Shown here piece after piece: positions 1 through 12,979 of a stretch of 64,000 nucleotides of DNA. Source of the DNA: Epichloe hybrida (taxonomy: Eukaryota > Ascomycota > Sordariomycetes > Hypocreales > Clavicipitaceae); the NCBI GenBank assembly GCA_019022495.1, contig JAFEKR010000007.1, positions 248,001-312,000 on the forward strand. Direction: 5' to 3'. The position numbers were made by a program, and so were the translations under genes. Position 1 is the stretch's first letter, and each line of letters begins with the position of its first letter. Under the pieces are notes generated by a model, which worked only from the letters and a program-made list of their open reading frames with translations, was not told where the DNA came from and ran no database searches.

Positions 1-3000
1 TTTTATTTAAGGAGCAGGAGGGGTCTAAGCTAGGTTAATATGTAGAGGTAGCTTAACCACCTTATTATCATTAATAATAAAGCTAATAAAGCTCTTATTA
101 TCTAAACTTATTAAAATTTCCATATCTAATAAGATATATTAGCTTTATATAGCTATTATATAGCGTGAATTATTTCTACCTCTTATTACTATGTATTAAG
201 AGCCCTTAGGCTAGTATCTAGGTTAGTCTAGGAAGTAAGAGTACTAAGATTAAAGGGAGCATTAAATATAATACCCTTAAGTGTCTTTACTCTTAAGATA
301 GCAATGTATATAAGGCTTATTATAAACTTCTTTACAAAGATATTAGCTACTACCTTATTAAGAGTAATGCCTTATAACTTATACATAGTAATGCTATATA
401 TAATTATAAATAGGAATTAACGCTAGCTATATAGGTTACTACCCTTAATAAACTTATAGTATACTTAGAAAATAGGAATAATAGTAGCCTTATTAGGCTT
501 TATAAAGTAAGGCAGTCCTACGTACTTATTTATTTATACGAACATAATATTAGGAGCCTGTTAGTAAGGATTAGTAATATCTTAATCCTAGCAAATATTT
601 TCTATAATCCCTATAGCGCTATTAATAAGGCCTATAGGCGTCTAGATATTCTCTATTAGCATAACCCTTGCTCTAATATAAACTAGCAAAGTGTAGTAGA
701 GGTTTCCTGCTATTTAAGAATTAGCATTATACCTAAATTCGCTAATATATATTACGTGGACCTGAATAATTAGTAATATAAGCCTTTCTATGTAGTTATA
801 GTTATATTCTTAGACCTGCTATCTTATGTAGTAAATATAGACTGCATTTACAAAGGAATTAACCTCTAGAGGCAAGAGCTATAATTAAATTTAGGAATAA
901 AGAAGCTTCTAATAGTTAATAGATAGCTAAGCTAAATAAAGGCCCTGGAGAGCTTTATAGAATAGTGCCTATGCATTACCTTATTAGCGGACAACTTACT
1001 AAAGCATAACAGTCTTATTAAAGGCCTGATAGGCATTACGCCTAGCTAGATCTATATTATTCACAAGTCTATTATTACTATAGAGAGGCTTCTTAAAGAC
1101 TAGTAGAAGCTAGTAGAAGTTACTAAAGAGAATTACACTATAGCCACTAAAGTAGTCCTCTAAATTAGAAAAGATCTAATAAAGTCATTAGTTAATAGAG
1201 TAAAGCATCTTTAGCCTAATTATAAACTTCTCGTTAATAATAATGTATTTAACCCTTTATAGGGTGCCCTATAAATTAGAAAGCTTATTAGTTAAAAGCT
1301 TAGGTAAGGTTATAATCTACCTTAAGACTAGAAAATACAGCAGCAAATATAATATTATTTTATTAATACTATTAGTAGCGATTCTAGTAGGGGTAGCTTA
1401 CATAATACATCCTAGGGCGCGGTGTTCTAGTGCTATGGAAATAGCGTAAATAACAAATGATTTCCCTATGCCTCCCTAGCTATTAACCTAGAGAAGAAGT
1501 AATTTAGGTGTTTGCTTATTTAGATTAAAAGTATTCTTAAGGTAGCAAATATATATATTAAAGATAAGGCACTACTCTAGATTAAGACTAGTAATGTTCT
1601 AGTTACTTATAGGATCCTAAGAAGTAATAGTAGTAGTAAAAGACTCCTTAAGGCTATTCTAATACTCTCTCTTTTATATAAGAAGATTAGGATAGGTTCT
1701 AATATAATTTTGCTAATTATAGGCTAAATCACGATCGTGGTTTCTAAGTAATTTAACCTTATTAGTGTTAAGCTTAATATATAGAATCTAGCAAGCTATT
1801 TCCTACTAAGCCTCTAGCTAGACCTTGTTCTCTTACTAAGGGTCTTCCTTAAACTTATTTTCTATTATAGGAGGTAGCTTACTATAGTAATTATAATAGT
1901 AAGCGCTAGTGTGGACTCTTTAATAATATATAAATGCCTTATAAAATATAGTAAAACTCTTCTTCTTTACTATCTTTAGCTAGTTATAGTTAGTATAGGG
2001 ATAGCTTAGCATAAGCTTTACTCTATAGAAGTCCTTAAAGCTTTTATTATTAGGATTAGTCTTATATTATAGGAAGTAATTTAGGACCTAGTTAGGCGTG
2101 TTAGGGAACTCTTACTAATACTTAGGCTTCTTAGAGAAGTTAATCTAGGTTAGAAACTAAAAATAATAAAGATCCTATAGGCTTATAAGGTAATTTAGGT
2201 ACTTCTAGTAAGAATTTAAAGTCTATTAGTCCTGATCTTTACTCTTAGCAGGTAAATAATCTGCTTACTAATACTTATTAGGTAAGTAGTAATTAACACT
2301 ATAAATAACACGTAATCCTTCTTAAAGGTTAAGGTTAAGTAATAAGTAGAGGACCTCTTATATAGACTAGTCTCTTTTAGTAATAAGTTTATTTATAAAC
2401 TTAGCGATAAATCTAATAAGCCTATAACTTATGTTAACCCTAGGTAGAATCTCCTTAGCTATATCCTAGAAGGTCTTTAACTACTATTTAGCCTTACTAT
2501 AATATTTTAATATATAGGAGATAATAGTATGTATGCCTATATAAGGCGTAAAGTTAATATTAGTAAGCTATAAGGCTATAACTATAGGGCTAAAGTTATT
2601 TAGAAAGGTATTATTCTAAGCCCTATTAAATATAAGATACTATAGGTTAAAGTTCCTTATAATAATTAGCTCTTTATAATATGCTTGTGGAAAGTGAAAT
2701 TAGTAGTGCATCTTCTCTATTAATCTCCTATTAGGTAGTTGCTTACAACGCTAATAGTATGCTTTCGTGTACTTATAGTATTAAATGCGATTAATTATAT
2801 TAACTAAATCGCTAAACTTAGGATTTATAATAGGTAAGATTAAAGGGTTATTGCCCTAACGCTACTAATTCACTAAGTTAGGGTAGGCATTATAGGTAGT
2901 AATATACTACCCCTAGTACTTAGTAAAGACTTTCTGTAGTTCTATGGTCATAAGGCTAGTGTCTAGGGCATCTTTGATCTAAAAGAGGTAATAAGCATAA

Positions 3001-4260
3001 GGGCTACCTTAGGACTACTACTTATATTAGTACTAATATTCCTTAATACTAAATTTAGGCTAAAGAACTTACTTAAAGAATAACTAGAAGCGCATCTTAA
3101 AGTACTATACTAAGATATGTAGGTTCTTGTAAAGGTTCCTACTTATAATCCTAGCCTTAACTTAGTTATTCCCTAACTACTATTTATTATAATTTAGCAT
3201 AAACCTCTAAAGGTCTTGCTAGTGTAAATTAGTAGCTAAAAGGGTAATAAATATGCCTAGGTAGCTAAGAGCATAAACATACGCCTTAAGCTAGTTCTTG
3301 TGGCCTCCCTAGTACGCTTATATGCCTTATAGGCTCCCTAAGAATCTTACTATAGAGTTAAGTAGTGCCTTAGCTTTAGTAGTATCTAAGTTAAAAGCTA
3401 GTTAAAGCTAGTTAATATTAATAGCCTAATAGTAATGTTCTCTCTTAATAAAGTAAGCGCTTTGCTTATTTACCTACTAACGCATAAGCGTATTAAATAT
3501 AACATAGTAAAATTAAGGATACTAAGTAAAGCAGCTATTATTATACTTTATTAAGTAATTAATATAGTTAGAGTAGCTTATAGTGCGTTCGTAAGGCTTA
3601 ATAAACTTAGCTTCTTTATTTGGAAAGAGACCTAGAAATACTTCTAAGAGTAATAGCTAAGACTAATTAAACTTATTTAAAGGCGTGCTATGAATGTTAG
3701 GTATATTAAGGTATATCTGAGGTTTAACTTGCTAGAGGGGAATTTACTCTAGTAGTACCTAAGGCCTATTAGAACCTTAAAGCTAATAATGGAGTTATAT
3801 AAGCTCCTATTACTAAGCAATAAAATTAGGAACTATAGCTCCGTTAAAGTGTGCATTAATCTAGTCATTGTCTTTATTAAGGTAGGTTTCTTTAATATTA
3901 ATGGCGTTAGTTACCTCCACTATAAGCTAGTCTATAATATCTTTATTACTAGGTAACTAGAGTAGATTGTTCTTATTTATATTAATATAGCAATACCTAG
4001 GATAATTTAAATAGAGATACATAAGCTAGGCCTGGATAATAGGCTACCACACTCTGAATTGGTTACGGAACTAATGTATTATATGTGGCTGATTTGTCTG
4101 ATTTATAGGTTAAAGGATAATAATATTAAGATCCCTAGGTAAAAGCGGTAGCTAGTTAAAGACTTAACTAATATTCTTTATAAAGTTAACTACATAGCCC
4201 TTGTATCTATACTACTAACCACGATAGGTTATAACCGTGATGTGAACGTGAACCTTAGTA
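1..4260 (-). mobile_element. RIP-degraded Helitron (left end beyond window)
   Basis: The minus strand of this AT-rich stretch reads, through many TAG/TAA stops, as a Helitron RepHel protein. Around 2480-2760 is the region preceding the helicase (residual KYYSKAK, then KLITKRD). Around 1440-1490 is a Pif1-type Walker A reading GGIGKSFVIYAI, and near 1215-1240 a Walker B-like IIINEKFII. Around 230-410 is the C-terminal helicase signature (SITMYKL, then RVKTLKGIIF). Order and spacing match Helitron Rep/helicase proteins. Stops and substitutions such as Thr to Ile in Walker A fit C-to-T change. The 3' end of the element should lie left of position 1. The 5' end is not located, so the right limit is approximate. 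I did not find the Rep HUH motif or the terminal hairpin with confidence. Confidence 0.75.
200..4000 (-). pseudogene. Helitron RepHel (Rep/Pif1-like helicase) pseudogene
   Basis: This is the coding remnant of the Helitron. In live elements the protein combines a rolling-circle replication initiator with a 5'-3' DNA helicase and drives copy-and-paste movement without target duplication. Here the frame is broken by dozens of TAG/TAA codons where Gln or Trp would be expected, so no product can be made. The helicase half (about 200-1500) is recognisable from the degenerate Walker A, Walker B and C-terminal motifs. The half upstream (about 1500-4000) is recognised only in the stretch around 2400-2760, and the rest is assigned by position. 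The start is unknown. Confidence 0.65.
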
Positions 4261-7203
4261 ATAAGCATCTCTTTGGTTTACATAAGCTTAGGTAAATAGC
4301 CTGGAACTAACCTAGGATTAAGCTTGTTTTCTTTAGACTAAAAAAAGGGCTAACTAGCGCGGCGTTAATTACGAGATGCGTAGCCCTAGGGGACTGCGTC
4401 GCAATAGTTGCAAGAGCGGTAGATTCTATTCCTAACCTTAAGACCAAACTATCTTATCTTGTAATAAGTGTAATACTCTATAGTATTTAACGCTAGGCTT
4501 ACTACCTAGTAGCTAATTAAGCTATGGTTATGCTTAGTTAGGTATAACTAGTCTAGATCTCCCTAAAAGACTAGATTAGGCAAGATAAGCAGATCCTAAG
4601 AAGCAGAATTGCTAAGGTTTAAAGGCAGATATGGTTGCACTAATAAACGCTAAGAAAGTAATATATTTAGATTAGAATCCCTTACTAAGGACTAAGAAGG
4701 TATGAAATCATCTATTATGTCATAATTACACCGTTTATAATATCTATATTTCACTCTATTAGGAGTAATAAAGCTCTAGCGGGCAAATACGCAATAATAT
4801 AACAGGCATTATTTCTATTCTATGCCTAGGATAGAATCATTATTATTATCTAGGTTACTTGCTACGTTAATTTAGCTACTAAAGAGTTCCTGAACTCCTA
4901 GCTAACATAAAGAGACTACCTAGTGTAGAATAGTAGCTAATAAAGGGGTAGGGTTAGGTTCTTCCCTAGCTTATTACATAACTTAATGCTCTTGTTAGAT
5001 TATAGCTTACTCTAGTTTAGTATAAATATATAGTGTTAAGAGTAGGTTAACATACCTATAGAGAACATGCCTTAGCTTTATCTAGTGTATCTTAAGAAGC
5101 CTATCTATAGTAAAGAAACCTTATTAATCCGTGTGTTATTTATTATAAGAAATTAGCTATAATCTCTTGTAAGCCTGTGGCTTGTTGCTATTAGGGTAAT
5201 AGTGTAGGAAGTTACTAAGTTTGTTACTACTTAGGGGATTACACTCTAGTAATTAGGCGCTTACTACTACTACGTACTATGGCTATTATAAAACGTAAGA
5301 ATTATATAAGAGCTTAAGACTATAGTTATATTAGCATTAGGGTAATATTAGGGTGCTAAGTAGTAGTAGTAGTATATACTAGCGTGTTCTATTAATTACG
5401 GCACACTAGGTATTTTTATGTTAACTTATCCCTATTCTTTAAGCTAATAAATTCATTAATAAGTTTATCCTATTTATAACGCTAATATATACGCGTTTCA
5501 GAGGCGTTATTAGGGATATCTATGATATTAGCTAGGTTCTCGTGGCCTAGATTATAAGGAGGATTAAGTAGTAGTATAGGAGGAGTAAGAGAAGCTATCT
5601 TATTATAATAATTTACTATGTTATGCGTAGCTTAGAGAAAGTAAGATAATAATTAGATAATAATAGGTATAGCTTTACTATTATAAATAGGGATATAGAA
5701 AAGAAAAGTAAAGAAGAGTTAAGAAGGAAATTTAGGTTAGTGTAAGAGAAAAAAGTAAGAGGTAAGAGGTAATACGTAGTAAGGAAGGAGCGCTTAAATA
5801 GGGGAAAGTAAGACTATTACATGTAATACTATGAATTACGTCACAAAGCTGCTAGAAAAACGCGTAAATGAATCATTATATTAGCAAATCCTGCGCTTAT
5901 TACCTTGCTTTGTAAATTAACAGGATTATGTGGTATACATGCGTGCCTACGCGTCTGCGTGCGTGGTTATATTAACTTCATGATATTAAACAGTGGGTGG
6001 ATCTGCGTAGCATTTTTATACCTCACTCCTGTCTTAGTATACAGATCTAAAGATAGGTATATAGTCTATAATTATAATACTACTTATAACCTAATATCTA
6101 CTTAGAATGTCACGTTTAGTGTAGTTAGTAGTAAGGCTAGTACTATTAATTATATTAAACACTACATAGACTAGCCCTATGTAGTAGACTGCCCTTGTAA
6201 ATTAATAGTTGTTATAGGCTGCTTCCTTGCCTAATTTAAAAGAAGAAAGAACTACCTCTATAGTGTTACACTTACTACTATAAAACTAAATACTATAGAT
6301 GCTATAGATACCGTAGAATAACTATAAATAACTATAAAATATAGTAACGAATATCTAAACCTAACGCTGAACCTAATATAATATAATATAATATAAAGCA
6401 AGCAAATAGGGCAAGAGTAGTAGACTATAGTAGATAGTAGCTTAATTATGCTATACTAAATTATAAGTAACTTAGTATTCTCCTTCTAACCTTACTAACA
6501 TATAACTATAGATACTTAGGGACCTAGGGTAATGCAATACTTTAACTCCTAATGATTCGCTATAGGCGCTAACTCTAGGTTATTAGATAGGTACCTAAGG
6601 CAGTTTCTTTTAAGAAGCATTTAGTCCTAACCTACTACTATATAAAGTTACCTAGTAAGGGTAATACTTTTTTAGTGTTAATTTTAGTGTTAAAATTAAG
6701 TATAGGGGTGTGCTATAAATTATATTTATATAACATAGTAACACTTTACTTTATAATATTATAATAGTAAAAAACAACTAAATTAAAAGGTTACGTGTTT
6801 AAATTATATCTATAGTTTTTTTTTTTTATAATTGTAAAGTAAGTAATATGCTATGAGTCTTTATAAGATATTATGATATTATAAGTTTAAGTCTTTTATA
6901 ACTATAATTTAACTATAACACTACTACTACTACCGCGTATTTGTGATTATGAATTAATTGCTAATACTTCGTATTATTAAATTTATTTATCTTTAAAGGT
7001 ATAATATTTTATATTCCCTCTAGGGGCCCTCTAGGGGCCCTACTAGGGGCTGCTTATAGTAAGCTATTACCTATAGTAGGCCTTCTCCTCCTCCCCCCCC
7101 CTATAAAAAGCATTAGGTAGTTAGGAGAGGTAAAAAAAAATTTCTTAACTAGTTACTAAAGAGTATTTCGCGTCTAACTAATTAGAAGAGATGTCTCTAT
7201 AGG
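4261..7203. other. Unclassified RIP-altered repeat DNA
   Basis: This is AT-rich DNA with the same TA-rich, CA/TG-poor texture as its neighbours and no intact gene. The minus strand around 5350-5570 reads as protein-like sequence with RIP-style stops, but I cannot name the family. It could be the 5' part of the adjacent Helitron or another element. Simple sequence includes an AATAT run near 6376-6397, a T run near 6817-6828, a doubled CTAGGGGCCCT block at 7020-7040 and a C run near 7094-7102. A less altered patch lies at about 5825-6035. The small open frame at 5905-6105 in that patch has no recognisable domain. Confidence 0.6.
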
Positions 7204-7208
7204 ATAAC
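7204..7208. repeat. Target-site duplication, left copy (ATAAC)
   Basis: The five bases immediately before the 5' LTR are identical to the five immediately after the 3' LTR (13986-13990). A 5-bp duplication is what Ty1/Copia integrases produce, so the pair fixes both ends of the element. Confidence 0.9.
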
Positions 7209-7466
7209 TGTTAATTCCTTCGGATCTTCATTGGTTCAATCGTGGCCAAAGACCAGACTAATTGTGGGTCCGGCGCGATGCACGCGATATGATTGGCTGC
7301 ATTAATTCGCCACCCCCTTTTGTGCCCTACATACGGATTTCGCCCACTTTTCTAGCATCTAGACTTTCCCTCTCTTCTCCCTCTTTCCTAGCTAGCTAAC
7401 TAACTATCATTGACTTTGAATTTATACGGGATTTATTACCTACGCAGGACCTTAGTGTATCTAACA
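7209..7466 (+). repeat. 5' LTR of Copia element
   Basis: This 258-bp repeat begins TGTTAATTCC and ends CTAACA. It differs from the 3' copy at 17 sites by hand alignment, with no indels and only transitions. It carries the derived (T or A) base at about half of the differing sites. Confidence 0.92.
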
Positions 7467-9639
7467 CTAATTAGTGGTTAACTTTATAACCACAGATAAG
7501 CTAGGTATTACAAGAAGAGATATTTCTGTAGACGCTATTACTACTACCCCTTGTTATACCATAACGGTTATTATAGTAGAGAGGTATAACTACATAAGTG
7601 TGCTAAAGGAAAAGACTAGAACCCTAGTTATAGGCTTGTTAGGCTTCTAAGGAATTAATCTATTAACCCTTAGGCTTAGGGATATAACTTCATTATATCT
7701 ATCTGGGATATTGTTGTCAATTATTGATTTTATTGTCTATTATAAGAAAACTAACTAACTAACTGAATCTATTGCCGCGAGGCATTTATTTCGAACCTAA
7801 CGTTAAACAACCTTAGCTAAGCTAGCTGATATATCTATAACTTCTCTATAAATATTCCCTTTATCTAACAGACCTTTAATCTGTTCGTACAAGCATCTAC
7901 GGCTTATTTTTGCCCCCTTTATTATTAGTGCTATTTGCCCTGTGCTTATTAGCAAGAGAGAGAGATTACCTCCTTCCCTCCTTTTCACAAAAAACAGGAA
8001 GTGGCAATTCCTGTTATTCCTTTATTACTTTTCTTATTATTTTCTAGTTACTTTTAGAACTTCTATTGCTTTCTTTATCTCTAGTGATTTATTCTTGTTG
8101 CTTTGTTCTTATTACTGCTTTTACTACTTCCGCTACTTTTTCTTCCGTTTTTCCTATTTTTATAATCTTCTAATTTTATTAGAGTGACAACGCTCCTAAA
8201 ATATAAAAGAAGAACCTCGTAATAGCAATAGGCAAACATAGGAGCTTAATTAGTAGTAAAAACAATAAATTAGTAACATTCCTTTTATAGTTAAAGATAG
8301 TAGAGGAATCTAGACCTTCCATAAGAGGAAGGGCTACTAGTAATAGTAAGGCTCTAATTATTACCCCTAAGAGACCTTAAAGGTATAAATTACCCCTATG
8401 CCTTTAATAGCTTACTTACAAATTCTTATATAACTAGAAAGAATCTATTAAGCTAGATCTAGAGACTACTACGTAGCTTAAGCTTAACAACTAGATCACA
8501 AGATTCATTAACCTTAGTGAGCATTAAGGATAGAGAGATAATAACCTATAGGAATTATTCTAAGAAGACTTTAAAGGCTAGTCTAAAGACACCTTTAAAA
8601 GGGCATCTAAGGATATTATTAGAGAATTACGTAATTCTTTACAAGATCATGGCGTCCTTGTTAGGCAAGGCCTAGGATATTTAATCCTAGTATTGCTTAA
8701 GGAAGTACTTTATTAAACCTTAATGCCCCTTTAGTTATAGGAAAGATCATAAGAAAGACTATAATCTTCCAAACCCCTAGAGCCTTAATATTAATAGCCC
8801 CGATAACCTACCCTAGAAATTAACCTTCCCTAACCCTAGAGATTGCTTAAACCCTTATAAGAACCCCTATAATAATCCCTATTATATTAATAGCTCTATC
8901 TAGATAATTATTATTAAGAATAACTAGTAGACTATCATTTATAACAAATTATGCCTTTATAGTAATTCCCCTCTGAAGATTAGATTACAAAGAAGATCTT
9001 AGAGCTTACGAAGATATATAAGGATAGTGACTACTATAGTGGAAAGCTATATAACTTCTTAACGCTAAAGATTACGCTCTTTAAAAACAAGTGTAATAGA
9101 ATTAACCTTCCTTAAACACATTATTAGAAGGCTTTCCCTATTATATTAATAGGTAATACTAAGTAATACTACCTTAATTACCTCTTTAGGAATAACTATT
9201 CCTATAAAGAGATAATTACTTGCGTCTATTAACACTTTAAGACAGAAAGTAACTAGTAATTCTATTACTATAAATAGAGTAGCACTATACTAAAGAGCAT
9301 AATTAAGAGGAACCCTAATAAAAGTAAGCTTAAGTGCCTTAAGATTATATTATTAACCCTTAAGAAAATTTATAGAGGCCTATACCCTACTAAGATAGTA
9401 AATACTAAACTTTATAAGTAAGCCTTAAACGCTATAGCTAGTGTGCCTAAATATTAGATAGTAGAATATATATACTCTATAGGCTTTAAGAGTCTTACTA
9501 GAGACCTCCATAAGGTAATTACTATTATGAAATTAAATAAGAAGTTCTCCTAATACCTTTAGTACTAATAAGAAGACCCTCTAGAGGCTATATTTACTAA
9601 TTATTAGTATAGATAGTAATTATCCCCCTGCGGCAGAGG

Positions 9640-9760
9640 AAGCTATTATAGGTAAAGCCCTAGGCTAAGCACTAAGCGCTGCTTTATATATAGTAAGAGT
9701 AGCTACTAGTCTTCTAATTACTTTACTAAAGAATATTAAAAGAAAAAGGACTACTAGTAG
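9640..9760 (+). pseudogene. Copia gag zinc-knuckle remnant
   Basis: The plus strand reads a degraded CCHC-like zone (residual RCFI followed by SNYFTKEY) after an arginine/glycine-rich stretch. This is where the nucleic-acid-binding knuckle of a Copia Gag would sit. Expected Cys codons read as Tyr or Ser, consistent with G-to-A change. The Gag body upstream (about 8200-9640) is assumed from position only. Confidence 0.45.
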
Positions 9761-9959
9761 GCTAGTAAAACATATTATACACCCCCTTTAGAGAAGAGAT
9801 TCTAGGTATTCCTTACCTCCTATGAAGGGTAGGATAATAATAAGCCTAATAAAAGCTTAGGTTAGAATTAGGAATTATATCTTTCGGCTTACATAGAAGC
9901 TAAAGATAATAATAATAATGTAGAGGAGCTACTATTAATAGCATACCTAAGCATTATAT

Positions 9960-10470
9960 AATTCTTCTGCTCTGGATTATAAACTAACTATAACGCTGCT
10001 AATATTAATATTCTTGTGACCTTAAATAATCAAGCCTTCTAACACGTATTCCTTAGGTAAGAGCTCTATAAGCCATAAGAGTGTAATAAAGGCTTAATTT
10101 GCTATATCTCTAAAGAACGCTATTCTAAAGAGGTCTTTAGAGGGATTATACCTAATACTAGCACCATAGGAAAGTTAACTATAGGAGAGGCATAAGTAAA
10201 GGCTCTATTAAGATTAATACCTTTATTAAAGGTAACCCCTTATAAACCCTAAATTATTACATTTAGCGCTAGATTAGTAGTTATAAAAGGAATTCTTTAT
10301 ATGCCTACGGAACTTAGAGAGCTTAAATTCTATGTCCTTAATATAGCTACCCCCTTTCTCTTCTTAATTACTAATATAGATAAGATACAAGTTAAGATTA
10401 ATAACCTTGCTAATGTACTTATCTAAGGCAATAAGACTATACCTATTATGTGATAATAGGGATATCCTTA
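9960..10470 (+). pseudogene. Copia aspartic protease remnant
   Basis: Around 10140-10165 the reading GIIPNTST matches the place of the catalytic Asp-Thr-Gly of a retroviral-type protease, with Asp read as Asn. Downstream, LREL..FYVLN and NNLANVLI resemble the later protease and linker of fungal Copia polyproteins. In live elements this enzyme cleaves Gag-Pol. Here stops and the lost catalytic Asp make it inactive. Confidence 0.55.
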
Positions 10471-10479
10471 GTAATTACT

Positions 10480-11190
10480 AGAAGCAAAGGAAATAGTTAC
10501 CTTCTACCTTTTAGAAGGAGATATCTGTTAATTATATTATTAACTTAGTTATCCTTCTGTTTAATAACTTATAAAGATCCTTTACTAAGCTAGTTATAAA
10601 GTTAAGCGCTAGGTAATTAAGGAATTAACTAAAGTCTACTACTATTACTAAATACATAGAAAGGCCCCTGGTTAATTTAAGTTTATAATTAAAGATAACC
10701 ATGAATTTAACTATAAGATCATCGTTAATATCGTGTAAATCGATGGCTAACTAGTGCTTTATATTGTTAATTTAGTAATATTATTCTAGGTAGCCTAATT
10801 CCTTAATCTAAAGAAGCAGAAGGCTTAAGATATCTAGGATATAATCTGCGAATATTGGATTAATACTTATCTCGGACCTTTAGATTGGATTATCTATAAT
10901 GCTAGCAATAACTTCGCTTCCGCTAAGTTTAGATATTATACTTGATTAATATTAATTAAAACCGGTGAGATGCTGATTAAAGCCTATAATAGTATTAGAA
11001 AGGTTAAGAGATACTATAAACCTCTACGCTAAGCCTATAATATTATCACAGACTTAATTAGAACGGATCTTGCGCTAGAGCAATGCCTTTAAATAGCTAT
11101 TAAGGCTATTAATAACTCTATAGGCCTAAATAGTATTATCCTAACTATACTAGTCTTTAGAGGCTACCTATAAATAATAAACAAGTTACT
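10480..11190 (+). pseudogene. Copia integrase remnant (zinc domain and catalytic core)
   Basis: After a degraded HHCC zone (about 10500-10660) the plus strand reads KVYYYY then KAPG, where a Cys-His-His-Cys site would be. The catalytic core follows: a first Asp in VQIDG (about 10740), then NTYLGPLDWI and YNASNNFAS (about 10860-10920), the place of the second Asp, now Asn. The later IRKVKRYYKPLRQAYNII (about 11000-11045) corresponds to the Glu-containing helix, with Glu read as Lys. These changes fit G-to-A mutation of the D-D-E triad. Confidence 0.8.
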
Positions 11191-11984
11191 ACTAAGCGTC
11201 TCTATTATTTAATATGCTAAGGTAATTTATAAGGTAATAGATAAAGTCTAATGTCTTCTAGCTTCGTGGCAGGTCCGTAATGCCCTTAGAGCCTAGAATA
11301 GCCCTAATATAGCGCCTATATATTAGCTACCCCTATAGGCTAATATATGCGTGTAAAGAGAGAAAGGTGGCTAGCATAGCCTATATAAGCTACTTATTAC
11401 TAATAAAGAGACCTATACTATTAATATACCCTATAGCCTAGTAAAGTTTTACTCTATAGTAGTAAAGCCCTATTATAAAGACCTATATATTATAAAGGGA
11501 CTAGAGTAGTAGGAGATAAAGCCCTATAATACACTAGAGTAGTAAGAGATAAAGCCTAGTAACACAGAGGAAAAAGTAACTAACTACTACTAATAAAAGA
11601 GATCCTCTAATAAAAGATAGCAAAGAGCCATAGATACTAGCTAAGAGAAAGTAAGGGAGACTAAGAAAGGCCCTTATAGTGTAATTTATAAGTATAGGAG
11701 AGTCTAATAAAGAGGCTTATAAAGCCTAAAAGGCCCTAAGGGGAAGCTATTAAGTTAAAGACTTATTACCACGCCTTAAAGGAATAAAAGTAAGGAAAAG
11801 AAGACCTTATAGCCCTAAGAAGGACATTAGCCTAGTTTAGCTCTATGTACTTATAAATAAAGATTAAGAGGAGGCCTTTATTTAAGAGATTATAACCAGA
11901 GGGATGCTAAGTATAGCATTCCTTATAGTAAAGGAAGAGGCTAATTAGAACCTTGCCCTTTAGCTCCGCTAAGAAGGAAGGATT

Positions 11985-12830
11985 ATAACCCTAGGAAAAC
12001 CCTTTGAGCAGTCTAATTAAGCTAAGATTAACGCTTTACAAGCTCGCGATGTGTTCAAATTCGTCAAGTTTAACCTAGTAAAGCACGGAGGTCACAGAAT
12101 CTTCGATTCTTATATAGTCAGAGAGATCAAAGGCAAAGGAACGAATTCGCTGTACAAGAAATCTTATCTTATTATACAAGGCTATAATAACAAAGGAAAG
12201 GAATTCATCCTAACATAATCGCTAATAATACAATAAGCAAGCTAACAACTAATTATAGCTATTGCTCCGTTATTAAGAAGAAGAGGCATTCACCTTTAGA
12301 TTCGCAATATCATATAAGCCTACACTTAATCGCATATAGTGCTAATAAGGCTAATTATCGTGAGATTGCTAAAGCAAATTGCATATCTCTTTCCAGAAGG
12401 GACTATAATTAAATTAATTAGACCTCTTTACGGGATCGTAGAGGCTAGAACCCACTAGTAGGCAACGTACTTCCGTTACCACAGGGATAACCTTAATATA
12501 ATAACCTTAACCTATAATCCCTGCTTATTAATTATAGCCCTAAATAATAAGAATCTCTTTGGTATTATTAGAATGTAAACTAACGATACATTAGGCCTAA
12601 GTAACAATAACTTCTTCTAAAAAGAAGAGAAAGAGCTCTAGAAGGCTAATTTCATAGCTAAAGAAAAGCAATAATTAACTACTAAGAACCCCCTTATCTT
12701 TAATAGCTATATCTTAACCTAGAACACTAATAATTTGCTAATCTTAACCTAGAAAGGTTAGAGTTAGAAGATTAAGGAAGTTAATCCTTAATTCTTAATA
12801 GTAAAGTAAGATTACATAAAGTAATAAGCG
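11985..12830 (+). pseudogene. Copia reverse transcriptase remnant
   Basis: Readable blocks in order are KFVKFNLVKHGGHRIF (about 12055), SYLIIQGYNNKGKEFILT (about 12160), PLYGIVEARTH (about 12425) and, near 12575, TNDT where the YxDD-like catalytic pair would sit. These match the RVT_2 family of Copia elements. The block at 12030-12190 is strikingly free of stops compared with its surroundings. The domain as a whole is broken by TAA/TAG codons. Confidence 0.8.
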
Positions 12831-12979
12831 CAAGGAAGCTACATTATAACTATGTGTTAACTAGAGGCTTTATATAACTTATTAATTATAGCTTAACACT
12901 AAGAACCCTCTAGGAAAGATATTACATGCCTTAATAAACGCCTTAAATAGTAGATTAAGAATTAATAACGCAGACTATA

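Noticed and set aside
1..300. Telomere or centromere at the AT-rich left edge
   Set aside because: No TTAGGG arrays. The AT richness is explained by RIP of identifiable transposons.
1243..1449. 68-codon plus-strand frame with a hydrophobic segment
   Set aside because: It lies antisense to the Helitron helicase motifs in RIP-altered DNA, so the hydrophobic run is a by-product of AT-rich codons.
5905..6105. 66-codon frame in the milder patch of repeat DNA
   Set aside because: No family resemblance and surrounded by mutated repeat. Kept only as a note in the interval description.
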